64,000 bases of DNA from Nostoc sp. UHCC 0302 (GTDB lineage: Bacteria; Cyanobacteriota; Cyanobacteriia; Cyanobacteriales; Nostocaceae): positions 1,862,501-1,926,500 of the forward strand of contig NZ_CP151099.1 of assembly GCF_038096175.1 (NCBI RefSeq). The letters are read 5' to 3'. Positions within the stretch are counted from its first letter, which is position 1. Every line of letters starts with the position of its first letter. A program made the position numbers and the translations under genes. A model generated the notes under the pieces. The model saw only the letters and a program-made list of their open reading frames with translations. It ran no database searches and was not told the origin of the DNA. Shown one piece after another: positions 9,335-17,986 of the stretch.

Positions 9335-11074
9335 TTAACCAACAAAAACGCGACTGCGCCACTTATTCAAGCGGGCTTCTCCAATCGAGGCAAAGCGTCG
9401 AGCATCAGCAATTTGCTCTTGCAAAGCAGCAATCTGTTGTACTTGCGCGTCGGCTTGCTGTTGTAAAGATGCAGATTTGTCGGTACTTGTAACGGAAGTG
9501 CTAGACTCCCCAGTGTTGCTAAATTGTGTTGTACCAATGCTGGCAAAGGGTCGCAAGTCTGCTAATTGTTTTTGCAAAGCTGCAATCTCACTTTCTTGCT
9601 GTTGAATCTTTTGCCGCAAAACTTGTTCGGCTTCTGCAAGCGCTGCTGTGTATGTATTCTGTTGGGCTTCAGCAACTTCTGGCTTACGCTTAAACACCTC
9701 AGCGAGAATTGCACTCACATCTGAGGGTTTCTGTCTGCCGTAGGGGGCGTTAATAATTAGCGATCGCACTAACTGAGGTTTATTATTTGTTGCTAGGTTC
9801 TTGTCACTGCTAGAATTACTCCGCAGCAGTTGCAACATATTGGTAAATTCCAATATCTTTGTGCCAGCTTGGGTTTTGTAGCCTCGGTAAAATGGCACTA
9901 CATTTTCCCCATAAGCATCTTGATATTCGTCGCTATCTAGGTAGGAATCAATATCTGCTTCAAAACCGAACTCATCCAGAATATTGCTATGATAAATCGT
10001 CTCAGAGTAGTCATCGGGAGCGCGACCCAGTAGATGCTTAAAGTTCAGCTCAATCGCGCGGTAACGGTAAACGTTATAAAAAAATCTGGAGCGATACAAC
10101 TCCGACTTAGCAACCTGACGCACAAACTCACGGACGCTGATTATACCTTCCTTGAGTTGGGATTCTGGGACGACTAGCCGTTCACTCTCCATCACGTAGG
10201 CATTGCCCAATACTTGCCGATAAACTGCTCGAATTAAAATTTCGATTTCATTTAATGAAGCACCAGGCCACAGCTCTATCGGTTCTGTCTGGGACAATGT
10301 TTGATACTGGCTTTGTCTGATTTCATCGTCTGAAAGGGTTTTCTTGGTTCGCTTAGGAGTGTCCAATGGCTGATACCTCTGCTTGAAAATATTTGCTAAC
10401 AATTTACTGACATCTGTTGTAGTATTTGATGTTGCACCTAAAGGTGGCACGATCGCTGTTGGAGTATTGGTCAATAGGGAGCGATTCAGTCCAGAGTGAG
10501 TTCCTTTGATACTGGCTTGGTCACTACTAGAAGCGCCGCGTAATAAGCCAAACAGGTGGGTAAAACCAACTACATTTTTGCCTGTTTGGGTTTTGTAACC
10601 ACGGTAATACGGCACTGTATCTTCGCCAAATGCCGCTTTATACTCATCGCTATCAAGATAAGAGTCAATCTCAGCTTCAAAGCCGCTTTCATCTAGTAAA
10701 TGAGTGTGATGTGTCATCTCGGCGTGGTCATCAGGCGCACGACCGAGTAAATGCTTAAAGTTAAGTTCAATAGAACGGTAACGGGGATAATTATCAAAAA
10801 AGCGCGATCGGTAAAGTTCCGATTTAGCCACTTGCCGCACAAACTCACGAACACTAAGTTCCCCTTGCTTGAGTTGCGACTCTAGCACTGTCAGCCGCTC
10901 ACTCTCCATAACATAGGTATTGCCCAATACTTGCCTGTAAACGGCTCTAATCAAAATTTCAAGTTCTTCTTCAGAACTACCTATTTGTCGATGGATCGGG
11001 TCTGAGTCTTCAAACAATCCTACACCCAACTCAGAGGCACGGCTAATCACAGGGTTGATAAAACTACTAACCAT
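9335..11074 (-). CDS. Large phycobilisome linker with two tandem linker domains and a coiled-coil tail
   Basis: 579 residues. Two phycobilisome linker domains (Pfam PBS_linker_poly type) occupy about residues 30-185 and 268-425 and are close copies: both have [40 protein letters not shown] and [16 protein letters not shown] linker of about 80 residues joins them. The C-terminal 110 residues form a Gln-rich coiled coil in which a segment ending FASIG occurs twice (RPFASIGTTQ and RRFASIGEAR), closing with LNKWRSRVFVG. There is no C-terminal CpcD domain. AGGAGG precedes the ATG. No Cys and only four internal Met. It lies downstream of cpeR, 324 bases away, on the same strand. A double-domain linker can join two hexamers. 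Whether it is a rod or rod-core linker is unknown. Confidence 0.85.
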   Translation of the reverse strand: MVSSFINPVISRASELGVGLFEDSDPIHRQIGSSEEELEILIRAVYRQVLGNTYVMESERLTVLESQLKQGELSVREFVRQVAKSELYRSRFFDNYPRYRSIELNFKHLLGRAPDDHAEMTHHTHLLDESGFEAEIDSYLDSDEYKAAFGEDTVPYYRGYKTQTGKNVVGFTHLFGLLRGASSSDQASIKGTHSGLNRSLLTNTPTAIVPPLGATSNTTTDVSKLLANIFKQRYQPLDTPKRTKKTLSDDEIRQSQYQTLSQTEPIELWPGASLNEIEILIRAVYRQVLGNAYVMESERLVVPESQLKEGIISVREFVRQVAKSELYRSRFFYNVYRYRAIELNFKHLLGRAPDDYSETIYHSNILDEFGFEADIDSYLDSDEYQDAYGENVVPFYRGYKTQAGTKILEFTNMLQLLRSNSSSDKNLATNNKPQLVRSLIINAPYGRQKPSDVSAILAEVFKRKPEVAEAQQNTYTAALAEAEQVLRQKIQQQESEIAALQKQLADLRPFASIGTTQFSNTGESSTSVTSTDKSASLQQQADAQVQQIAALQEQIADARRFASIGEARLNKWRSRVFVG

Positions 11075-11398
11075 TTCAACAACCTCCTAAAAAATATTTA
11101 TTTTTAAAGGTGATGGGAGCTAGGCAGTTATCAGTCGTTTCTTAGTACCACTAACCACTAACCTTTCCTAATTTCCTTTACAGTCAGGATTTAAGCTATC
11201 AAGTTTTGGGTAGTTTTTTAGTTACATTTTCTAACAAACTTAGACGGCTAACACCTAATAACTAACAGCTAATAGTATTACAAAATTAGCAATCAGCAAT
11301 TAATTGTTAGCCGTTTACACTCTTTAGGAGTAGTAAAAATTCAAAATTAAATAGTTATTGTTTGAATTTTTATTTTTTAAATTGGAGCAAAGCAATGG
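11075..11398 (-). promoter_or_regulatory. Upstream region of the large linker gene
   Basis: 324 AT-rich bases between cpeR and the large linker, with no gene. Short TTAGC/GCTAA-type repeats (AACAGCTAATAG, TTGTTAGCC) are present. An independent promoter for the linker is possible; I cannot point to one. Confidence 0.35.
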
Positions 11399-11737
11399 TC
11401 AAGCACGTAAATCAAATCTAGTATAGAAACCACCGTATTTTATCCAGTATTGTTTCAAGTCATGATGAGGCGTATGTAAGCTTGCTTTTGCTTGATATAA
11501 AATAACTTGTCGATGATCACCCATCCAAATTTTATTAACTGGGTTAACAGATATTACTGTTCCTCCTAGAGCTGCAACACATTCAGAGAATCTGTCAATT
11601 GTCGTATATTCTACTGTCTCGAATATAAAAAAGTTACCAGAACAAATCAAGTGGCGGCTGCGAATCCAAGAACGCATTTTTTTTTCAGCCTGTGGAGGTA
11701 ACATTTTGGCTTTAATAGACTCAAGCTGAACTAACAT
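11399..11737 (-). CDS. cpeR: CpeR, activator of phycoerythrin genes
   Basis: 112 residues, or 101 if the internal Met12 (MLPPQAEKKMRSW), which matches the usual CpeR start, is used. Characteristic blocks are WIRSRHLICSGNFFIFETVEY, ALGGTVISV, KIWMGDHRQVILY and the C-terminal SLHTPHHDLKQYWIKYGGFY. In Fremyella CpeR is made from the cpeCDESTR operon and is required for cpeBA expression, so the expected target here is cpeBA about 9 kb away. The first ATG overlaps the cpeT stop (ATGTTAG), supporting translational coupling and the longer start. Two Cys and several Met: it is not sulfur-depleted. Confidence 0.85.
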   Translation of the reverse strand: MLVQLESIKAKMLPPQAEKKMRSWIRSRHLICSGNFFIFETVEYTTIDRFSECVAALGGTVISVNPVNKIWMGDHRQVILYQAKASLHTPHHDLKQYWIKYGGFYTRFDLRA

Positions 11738-12360
11738 AATACGCTCACTACTTGTAATTCCTCAGCAAAACTTTCCTTTTTTTCAAACCGCAAAGGGCCA
11801 GCAGTAGATCCCCAAACTTGCTGATGGCTTTCAACATCCATGCCTTTATCTAGACTTATCCAAGTATGCTCTGTTACTTCCACATCGCTGACAAGATATG
11901 TCTGGCAACCATTGCGTTGAATCAGACATTGATTGCCTGGTTCTACACTACCTCGAAACATTTCCCCGTCTCGAACAAAGACCATCGAACAGTTATAACG
12001 TCGTTCAATGCATTCTGGGGTGATGGTTCTAAGAATATCTAATTCACGAGCAGCACCTGCATAAAGTATGGGGTCTTTTAAGCTGTAATTTTCGATGTAA
12101 ATGCGATCGCCCTGATCTACTAATTTATGCACACCCTGGCGATAAGGTGTCCATAAATCGTGGTCATATGCTTGTTCTGAATAAAAACCGACAGCAGAAA
12201 AAAATTCAAATGGTAAAGGACGGAAAAAAATGTGAATGTGAGCGTAAAGTTGAGGATTTGCAAAAGATTGCTTGTAATTGCTAAAATCTCCTGCCATCCA
12301 AGAAGCTAAGGTGAGCAAATCGCTAGCGTTGGTGCTAGTACTGCTGGGCGCTATCGTCAT
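11731..12360 (-). CDS. cpeT: CpeT, PE beta bilin lyase of the T family
   Basis: 209 residues from MTIAPSSTSTN, preceded by GAGG; an upstream GTG adds seven residues. CpcT/CpeT family blocks are LASWMAGDFSNYKQS, HIHIFFRPLPFEFF, GFYSEQAYDHDLWTPYRQGVH and CSMVFVRDGEMFRGSVEPG. T-type lyases serve the Cys-153/165 site of beta subunits; in Fremyella CpeT is tied to the Cys165-type bilin of PE beta, and CpeB here keeps Cys166. The gene overlaps cpeR and follows cpeS in the cpeCDESTR order. Sulfur residues are normal. Confidence 0.88.
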   Translation of the reverse strand: MTIAPSSTSTNASDLLTLASWMAGDFSNYKQSFANPQLYAHIHIFFRPLPFEFFSAVGFYSEQAYDHDLWTPYRQGVHKLVDQGDRIYIENYSLKDPILYAGAARELDILRTITPECIERRYNCSMVFVRDGEMFRGSVEPGNQCLIQRNGCQTYLVSDVEVTEHTWISLDKGMDVESHQQVWGSTAGPLRFEKKESFAEELQVVSVLC

Positions 12361-12431
12361 ATTCAACCTCAGAAGCGACACAAGAAAAGTAAATGATTTC
12401 TTTAATGAGAATTCAGGAGTCAGGAGTCAGG

Positions 12432-12492
12432 AGTAGAGACGCGATTATACTCTTGCGAGAAGCCGCTCTTCGAGCGTCTACGCATCTCTACA
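12432..12492. repeat. Dispersed palindromic repeat (GTAGAGACGCG family), copy 2
   Basis: GTAGAGACGCGATTATACTC to GCATCTCTACAG, nearly identical to the copy at 3341, preceded by three GAGTCAG-type short repeats. It lies between cpeS and cpeT inside the operon, so it is transcribed and would fold into a hairpin. Confidence 0.8.
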
Positions 12493-12571
12493 GGAGTTGG
12501 GAGAAAATTCTGAATCCTGAATTCTGAATTCTAGATTCTGATTTCTTCTTCAATGTTTTAATCCGAGATTG

Positions 12572-13108
12572 CTAACTAGCCGAACTCGATAAAGAACGAA
12601 TCTCTGAAGAAAAAGAAGCTGTGGTTATGCCTTTACCATCACTGGTTTTAATCATCGCTACCCGAAATCGCAGATTTGGGTTAGCAAACCAAATTCGCTC
12701 TTCAGCAGCGGCGAGGTCATATTCTGTTAACAGAGTGAAAATACCATCGTCACCTAAGTGATATTTAGCAATTGCTGGGATTGTTTCGGCGTATCCTTTA
12801 TCTCGCAGAAGTTTGCCTTTAGAGGGATTTTCTAGATCAGGAATTGGAACCAGCACAGTAGTACCAGCAAGCGGTTTGTCCTCCCAATCTGATTGTCCTT
12901 CCCAAGTCATGCGAAATGGGTGGGTAATAGTTGCGGGGTCAATCTCATATAATTTACAGATATCTAATACCGCTGGATCGTCCGTAGCAAGAGACTCAAT
13001 GTCAATATTAGAAAGGACTTCTTCAAAGTGAGCGAATGCTAAATGATGAGCGCTACGCTGCGATCGCCATCGTCCAATTGAAAGTTCAAAAAATTTCGTG
13101 ATTTCCAT
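12572..13108 (-). CDS. cpeS: CpeS phycoerythrin lyase
   Basis: 178 residues from MEITKFFELSIGRWRSQR; a further upstream Met adds ten unlike residues. The family blocks RSQRSAHHLAF, GKLLRDKGYAETIP, ERIWFANPNLRFR and FSSEIR are present. CpeS attaches phycoerythrobilin at the Cys-82-type site of PE beta. Its position between cpeE and cpeT reproduces the Fremyella cpeCDESTR order, which is the main reason for the CpeS name over its two paralogues in this window. Met and Cys content is modest but not special. Confidence 0.88.
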   Translation of the reverse strand: MEITKFFELSIGRWRSQRSAHHLAFAHFEEVLSNIDIESLATDDPAVLDICKLYEIDPATITHPFRMTWEGQSDWEDKPLAGTTVLVPIPDLENPSKGKLLRDKGYAETIPAIAKYHLGDDGIFTLLTEYDLAAAEERIWFANPNLRFRVAMIKTSDGKGITTASFSSEIRSLSSSAS

Positions 13109-13363
13109 TACATTAATGATTTCAAAAACACTATACAATCTGAAAAATATCCTAGATTAAAATTTGCTACCCCAGTCTCTATTCTGGCCCCTTTGCAAAC
13201 AACGGTAGTAATTTTTCAGTTAACTAGAAATATGTTAAACACAGTTCAAGGCTATTTTCACCGCGACATAGTTTCTACTTAGGCAAAAATTGGTCAAAAT
13301 TTATTAATAAAACCAGAAAGTCGGATACAACTTTCAGTTGCTGCATCTTTAATTTAGACAAAT

Positions 13364-14122
13364 CTAGGTAAATTCAGTGATACTGATGATCTTGCCGCCC
13401 AGTTTATGGATGTTTTGCATTTGCTGAGATAATTGGTTGTAGTCAACTACATATTCTGTGTTGCCTAAGCGGCTACGTAAGCCAGTGCAACCCTTAGCAA
13501 ATTTAATCAAAAAGCGTTTACTGGTGCTGCTGACGCTGGAACCAGCAACGGGAGTTTTGATAGATGTGGGCAAATTTGCTGCTATATCAGTAATTAGCTT
13601 GGCTTTGCGATCGCTATCACTACTAGCTGTTCCCCTTAACAAGCTAAACATCCGGTTAAAGCTAACATTCTTCATCCCGGTTTGGCTACTAGTACTGCGA
13701 ACATAGGGAACAGTATCCTCGCCAAAATTCTGCTGATACTCATCGCTATCAATATATGATTCGATTTCAGCATCGTAGCCCTGTCCATTATAGATGCCCA
13801 CATGTTCAGCAATTTCTGACTGTTCGCCAGGAGGACGACCCAACAGATGTTTAAAGTTCAGTTCAATAAACCGATATTGAGAAGAAGAGTTAAAAAACAG
13901 AGATTGATAAAGTTCTGATTTGGCAACGGCTTTGACAAATTCACGCACGGTCATGCTACCAACTCGCAATAATGATTCAGCACTTAGTAAGCGCTGACTC
14001 TCCATTAAATGCTCATTACCTAAAATCTGTTTATAAACTGTCCGAATCAGCGTTTGTAATTCATCTTCGGTAGTCTTAGGAAGCAGTTTAGCCCTGGGTG
14101 AATCAGTAGCCCAAAGTAACAT
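13364..14122 (-). CDS. cpeE: PE rod linker, CpeE-like
   Basis: 252 residues: an N-terminal linker domain (LIRTVYKQILGN, FIELNFKHLLGRPPGE, residues about 20-150) and a C-terminal CpcD-type domain (residues about 200-252, ending GGKIISITEFT). AGGAG precedes the ATG. It is the third linker of the cpeCDE set; such linkers join PE hexamers in the outer rod. Unlike CpeC it keeps five internal Met and one Cys (KGCTG). It is therefore the least sulfur-depleted structural protein here, consistent with a rod-end linker in low copy, though that is inference. Confidence 0.85.
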   Translation of the reverse strand: MLLWATDSPRAKLLPKTTEDELQTLIRTVYKQILGNEHLMESQRLLSAESLLRVGSMTVREFVKAVAKSELYQSLFFNSSSQYRFIELNFKHLLGRPPGEQSEIAEHVGIYNGQGYDAEIESYIDSDEYQQNFGEDTVPYVRSTSSQTGMKNVSFNRMFSLLRGTASSDSDRKAKLITDIAANLPTSIKTPVAGSSVSSTSKRFLIKFAKGCTGLRSRLGNTEYVVDYNQLSQQMQNIHKLGGKIISITEFT

Positions 14123-14451
14123 TGAAGCATCTCCTGAAAAATGTTAATTAAATTAAATTTCCATTGGCTCTGCCTCTTACAGAGGTAATTTTGCGTCAGT
14201 TGTAAATTTATATTAATTGTTTTGCTTTATTTAATTCACGATTTATTATTTTTAGCTCTACTTCCATCTACTTAATTTGATACATTAAAAATCTTGGGAA
14301 AGTTGGAATTTCGGACTATATCTTAATTTTTTTTATTTACCATTGATCAAAACTGGAGACTAGAGACTGGGAAGTAGTAACTAGGAAAAGACTTTGCCAA
14401 AACCCAATCCTTAATACCTAATACCCAGTCCCTAGTACCCAATCCTATTTT
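14123..14451 (-). other. Intergenic spacer between cpeD and cpeE
   Basis: 329 AT-rich bases without a gene. The cpeD-proximal part carries short repeats of the Nostoc kind (AATACCTAATACCCAGTCCC, CTAGTACCCAATCC). No clear terminator was seen, so cpeE may be read from cpeC or from its own promoter. Confidence 0.4.
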
Positions 14452-15204
14452 TTAAAAAATCTCTGTGATGCTAACAATTTTCCCATTAGTACGATGAATC
14501 CGCTGAATCTGCGGTGTCATCTTGCTAGCAGGAACAATGTACTCATTTGTACTCCGACGGCGAGGGCTGTCAGATTTTCCACCCTGAACGAGGATTTTAA
14601 ATCTCTTTTCAGTACTGCCAACTGTACTGAGTGGCTTAATCTTAGTAGCGCTGTTAGTAGCTACCGCGTACACTAATTGAGAATTTTTAATGCTACTTGA
14701 GCTTTCAGCTGCACCACGGACAAGTCCAAAAATCCGGTTATAACCGACTTGCTTCTGTCCTACTTGGCTGCTGTTTCCCCGATAGTAGGGTACAACGTTT
14801 TCGCCAAAGGCTGTTTCGTACTCAACGCTATCAATGTAGGAATCGATGTCGGCATCATAGCCGCTTTCAATGCTACGACGGATATGTTCAGAAACCTCTG
14901 TTTGATCTAGAGGCGCACGACCTAACAGATGCTTGAAGTTAAGTTCAATAAACCGATAGGGAGCAGTAGTTTCAAAGAATCTGGCGCGATAAATCTCAGA
15001 TTTAGCAACGATTCGCACAAAGTCACGAACGCTAATTTTGCGATCGCGCAATTGCGATTCACCAGTTATTAGGCGCTCACTTTCTAACAGATGTGCGTTA
15101 CCCAAAACCTGCTTATAGACGGCTCGAATTACTGCTTCGACTTCCTCAATAGAGGTAGTTTGCAATAGTTCCACTTTCGGGGAATTTATAACTAAGGTTC
15201 CCAT
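14452..15204 (-). CDS. cpeD: PE rod linker, CpeD-like
   Basis: 250 residues with an N-terminal linker domain ([47 protein letters not shown]) and a C-terminal CpcD-type domain (FKILVQGG to KIVSITEIF). GGGAG precedes the ATG. It follows cpeC by 40 bases. It has one internal Met (SKMTP) and no Cys, so sulfur depletion is nearly complete. The linker fixes the second PE hexamer of the rod by analogy with Fremyella; the rank order is inferred from gene order. Confidence 0.86.
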   Translation of the reverse strand: MGTLVINSPKVELLQTTSIEEVEAVIRAVYKQVLGNAHLLESERLITGESQLRDRKISVRDFVRIVAKSEIYRARFFETTAPYRFIELNFKHLLGRAPLDQTEVSEHIRRSIESGYDADIDSYIDSVEYETAFGENVVPYYRGNSSQVGQKQVGYNRIFGLVRGAAESSSSIKNSQLVYAVATNSATKIKPLSTVGSTEKRFKILVQGGKSDSPRRRSTNEYIVPASKMTPQIQRIHRTNGKIVSITEIF

Positions 15205-15244
15205 TTAGATTTCTCCCAAATTATGTTTTTTAACAGACAAACTT

Positions 15245-16108
15245 TTAGTTAACGGGAGTAATACTGGCGATCGTACCGCCTTGCTTGTGAATCCGCTGAT
15301 AAGATTCCGATAGCTGATTGTAGGGTACGAACAAAACTTGGTTGCTGCGGCGAAATTTGGAAATCCGATTTACCGCATTTGAACGATAGCCAGTAACTTC
15401 AACGCGATAGACCTTGCCATCATCACCTGCTCCCACACCTTGACGAGTGCGAGCAGCACCTGCTGGAGTACGGAATGTCGCACCGCTGCTGGCTGGTGAA
15501 ATTACTGGGGTGGCAATGTTTTGAATTACTAAACTGTTCAACTTTGGCTGTTTGCCAGCTAAGTCACCTTTGAGACTACTGCTAGAAGCACCACGTACAA
15601 GTTGGAAAAAGTGAGTAAACTGAACTAAACCCTCTATAGCTTCGGTTTTGTAGCCTCGAATATATGGCACAAAGTTTTCGCCAAAGGTACTCTGGTACTC
15701 GTCGCTATCGATATAGGAATCAATATCAGCCTCAAAACCCTCTGTATCCAGAATGGTGCTGTGTGCGCGTGTTTCATCTAGATTTAAAGGCGCACGACCA
15801 AGGAGATGTCTGAAATTCAACTCAATCGCCCGATAACGAGGAGCGTTTTCAAAAAAACGCGAACGGTAAAGTTCTGACTTAGCAACTTGACGCACAAATT
15901 CACGGACGCTAATCTCACCACGCTTGAGTTGTGACTCAGGTACAACAAGCCGTTCACTCTCTAACACATAAGCATTACCCAAAACTTGGCGGTAAATTGC
16001 TTTAATGATGCTTTCTTTTTCTTCTACTGAGATACCCGGAACCCACTCAAGAGGGGGGGTCTCGTCAAACAAGCTGACGCCTAATCGCGATGCCGAACCG
16101 AAAGCCAT
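15245..16108 (-). CDS. cpeC: PE rod linker, CpeC-like, with no internal Met and no Cys
   Basis: 287 residues, longest of the three PE linkers and first in the operon. The linker domain spans about residues 20-185 ([50 protein letters not shown]) and the CpcD-type domain about 230-287 (VYRVEVTGYRS to GGTIASITPVN). GGGAG precedes the ATG. It has no methionine after the start and no cysteine. At the spot where the large linker has YVMES this protein has YVLES, a Met-to-Leu type change. It should join the proximal PE hexamers to the phycocyanin part of the rod. Confidence 0.88.
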   Translation of the reverse strand: MAFGSASRLGVSLFDETPPLEWVPGISVEEKESIIKAIYRQVLGNAYVLESERLVVPESQLKRGEISVREFVRQVAKSELYRSRFFENAPRYRAIELNFRHLLGRAPLNLDETRAHSTILDTEGFEADIDSYIDSDEYQSTFGENFVPYIRGYKTEAIEGLVQFTHFFQLVRGASSSSLKGDLAGKQPKLNSLVIQNIATPVISPASSGATFRTPAGAARTRQGVGAGDDGKVYRVEVTGYRSNAVNRISKFRRSNQVLFVPYNQLSESYQRIHKQGGTIASITPVN

Positions 16109-16524
16109 TCAAACTATCTCCCAGTTAACAACAAGAATTTTTATGAGAAGGATATTCAGCAGATTTTACAAAACTTTACATTACTTGACAGAAAAAGGAC
16201 TATAGAGTAATTAGTCTTTTTAGCCTTATGATTTGAGTTTTTGTAAGTTTTTGCATCTTTTGCCTTTAATTATTCTGATACGATGCTGAAACCATATTTG
16301 TTAAAAATTGTTAAGTTACATTAGGAATTTCAGCTTTTTTTCAGGATTTGAATTAGCTATTTATGGTGTTGACCTAGCCATGAGGATTTACAGCTAGGTG
16401 TTGCAAAGATTTTTTCTGGTTTCAGTAATTATGACTATAGTGTTGCCAAGAAACTGAGTAATAATGTCATTAGTTATACTCGTATTCTCGGTAAATAGTA
16501 AATTTCTAGAACTAAATATTTATT
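16109..16524. promoter_or_regulatory. Divergent promoter region, cpeC and Coq4-like gene
   Basis: 416 bases between two divergent genes, AT-rich, with no ORF. It must contain the cpeCDESTR promoter. I looked for the direct-repeat L box (TTGCACA twice) known from Fremyella cpeC and did not find it on either strand. Confidence 0.5.
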
Positions 16525-17199
16525 ATGCTTAGTGGCAAAAATAGCAATCTCAGACTGGATTTTTTAAAGACTTTAAAGGGAGCAGTCACTTTAGCACTTG
16601 ATCCAGGTAGAGCAGATGCTACACCAGACATTGAAGATGGCATGATCAAATTAAAAGCAACTCAGTTAGCAATTGATTACGTCAAAACTGTACCGGGAGT
16701 TGTAGAAATTGTCCAAGAGCGATATCTAGCTCCTCCGCCAGATTTGGCTTCTCTAGCAAAACTTCCTTCAGGCTCTTTAGGACGATGTTTTGCTGAATAT
16801 ATTGAAAAAACAGGCTTTGATCCAAACTACTACCGAGGACTGCCAATTACTGATGATACTAGCTATATATTGACTCGCTTACGTCAAACGCACGATATCT
16901 GGCATTTAGTCACAGGATTAGGTAGTAATGTCAATGGTGAGCTTGGCTTGCAGGCATTTTGCCTAGCTCAAATTCGGATTCCTTTACCTATCTTACTAAT
17001 TGCCGGAGGTTTACTACGTACCTTATTTACTGCTCCAGATGAGTTAGGGCTGCTTCTGGAGCAAATTGCTATTGGCTATCGTCTGGGTGCGAAAGCCCAA
17101 CCCTTTTTGGCGCAGAAATGGGAAGACAATTGGCACAAGCCTTTAGCTGAATTGAGAGAGGAACTAAATGTTGTAGTTGTTGATGAATATGTTCCTTAG
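16525..17199 (+). CDS. Coq4-family protein
   Basis: 224 residues. The Coq4 signature is present: RQTHDIWHLVTGLGSNVNGE has the HDxxH metal-ligand pattern followed by a downstream Glu. An apolar stretch (PLPILLIAGGLLRTLF) follows near residues 155-170. In ubiquinone makers Coq4 acts on ring C1; cyanobacteria make plastoquinone, so its role here is unknown. Its stop overlaps the stop of the convergent phycobiliprotein-like gene. Why it sits among antenna genes is unclear; linkage may be incidental. Confidence 0.8.
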   Translation: MLSGKNSNLRLDFLKTLKGAVTLALDPGRADATPDIEDGMIKLKATQLAIDYVKTVPGVVEIVQERYLAPPPDLASLAKLPSGSLGRCFAEYIEKTGFDPNYYRGLPITDDTSYILTRLRQTHDIWHLVTGLGSNVNGELGLQAFCLAQIRIPLPILLIAGGLLRTLFTAPDELGLLLEQIAIGYRLGAKAQPFLAQKWEDNWHKPLAELREELNVVVVDEYVP

Positions 17200-17768
17200 A
17201 AATTAGCTAATTGAGTGATTAAATGGTCAAAATAGGGTGCAAGAGTTGGTTGTTGATCGGGTTTGCAACGTTTTAAGCTAGCAGCCTTGATACTTTCTAA
17301 GCCTAAGATCATCGCATCCAAAGGAACTTGTAATTCTTGATAGAGCAAGTTCATGTAGTGAAGTCCAATGGAACTGGTATATGTAGTATGACCGCCTGCT
17401 ATGCCATAAGTAATGCAGCGGAGAAAATGCCAGAAATCGCGCCAGCAAGCTTGAGCGCGTTCAGGTGGATAAAGACTTCCTCCAGGCTGGACAATTTGCG
17501 GATAGGTTGCCAAAACCTGTTCTCTAGCCTCATCAACAATTTCGGTGACGCGATCGCGTAAAAACTGAGCAACAGGAATCAAAGCCGAATTATTAGGTGA
17601 CAAGGTTCTAATTTGCAGTAAATCCTCATCGTCTAGATAGCGGCTTGCATCATCCGCAGCTTGGAATATAGCGATCGCAGCTTTTGGATGGGACTGTTCC
17701 CACTCAGCAAAGCTGACAATTCTGGCTTTGGCGATTAATTCTTTAACGGTTGCACTTAGTTGAGTCAT
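17196..17768 (-). CDS. Phycobiliprotein-like protein with a bilin-type CxRD site
   Basis: 190 residues from MTQLSATVKELIAKA; an upstream extension of 42 residues is translated repeat DNA and is rejected. It has the phycobiliprotein fold signature QPGGSLYPPERAQACWRDFW, aligning with GGNxY..RR.AACLRD of beta subunits, so the cysteine and the Arg-Asp pair of the C82 site are kept. The segment RCITYGIAGG matches RYITYAILAGD. It lacks other subunit features such as the DDR.LNG block, has an extra Cys in FLRC, and keeps Met and Cys. Such solo proteins are annotated only as phycobilisome protein; a bilin carrier, assembly factor or light sensor are all possible. The function is not known. Confidence 0.75.
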   Translation of the reverse strand: MTQLSATVKELIAKARIVSFAEWEQSHPKAAIAIFQAADDASRYLDDEDLLQIRTLSPNNSALIPVAQFLRDRVTEIVDEAREQVLATYPQIVQPGGSLYPPERAQACWRDFWHFLRCITYGIAGGHTTYTSSIGLHYMNLLYQELQVPLDAMILGLESIKAASLKRCKPDQQPTLAPYFDHLITQLANF

Positions 17769-17770
17769 TG

Positions 17771-17860
17771 GTGGGGATTGGGGATTGGGGATTGGGGAAG
17801 GTGGGGCCCCCTCTGGGGATAAGGGGTAATGGGGACTGGGGACTGGGGATTGGGAAATAA
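17771..17860. repeat. G-rich short tandem repeats
   Basis: Repeated GGGGATT and GGGGACT heptamers (with GGGGAAGG and GGGGCCCC) directly upstream of the phycobiliprotein-like start. This is the Nostoc-type short tandem repeat class. Runs of four G could form quadruplexes. Confidence 0.8.
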
Positions 17861-17986
17861 GCTTTTTTCTAATGTTCAATGCCCTATGCCCCATACCCTA
17901 TGCTCCATGCAAATCTTCCTAAATAATGATCGCCATTTGTTGACATCTGTAAAATAAAGTAAAAAATAACTCTACTAAATGGCCGT

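Noticed and set aside
16109-16524. L box (repeated TTGCACA) for light-colour control of cpeC
   Set aside because: Not found on either strand.
17769-17894. 42-residue N-terminal extension of the phycobiliprotein-like protein
   Set aside because: It translates G-rich tandem repeats into a Pro/Ser-rich tail without homology; MTQLSATV is the better start.
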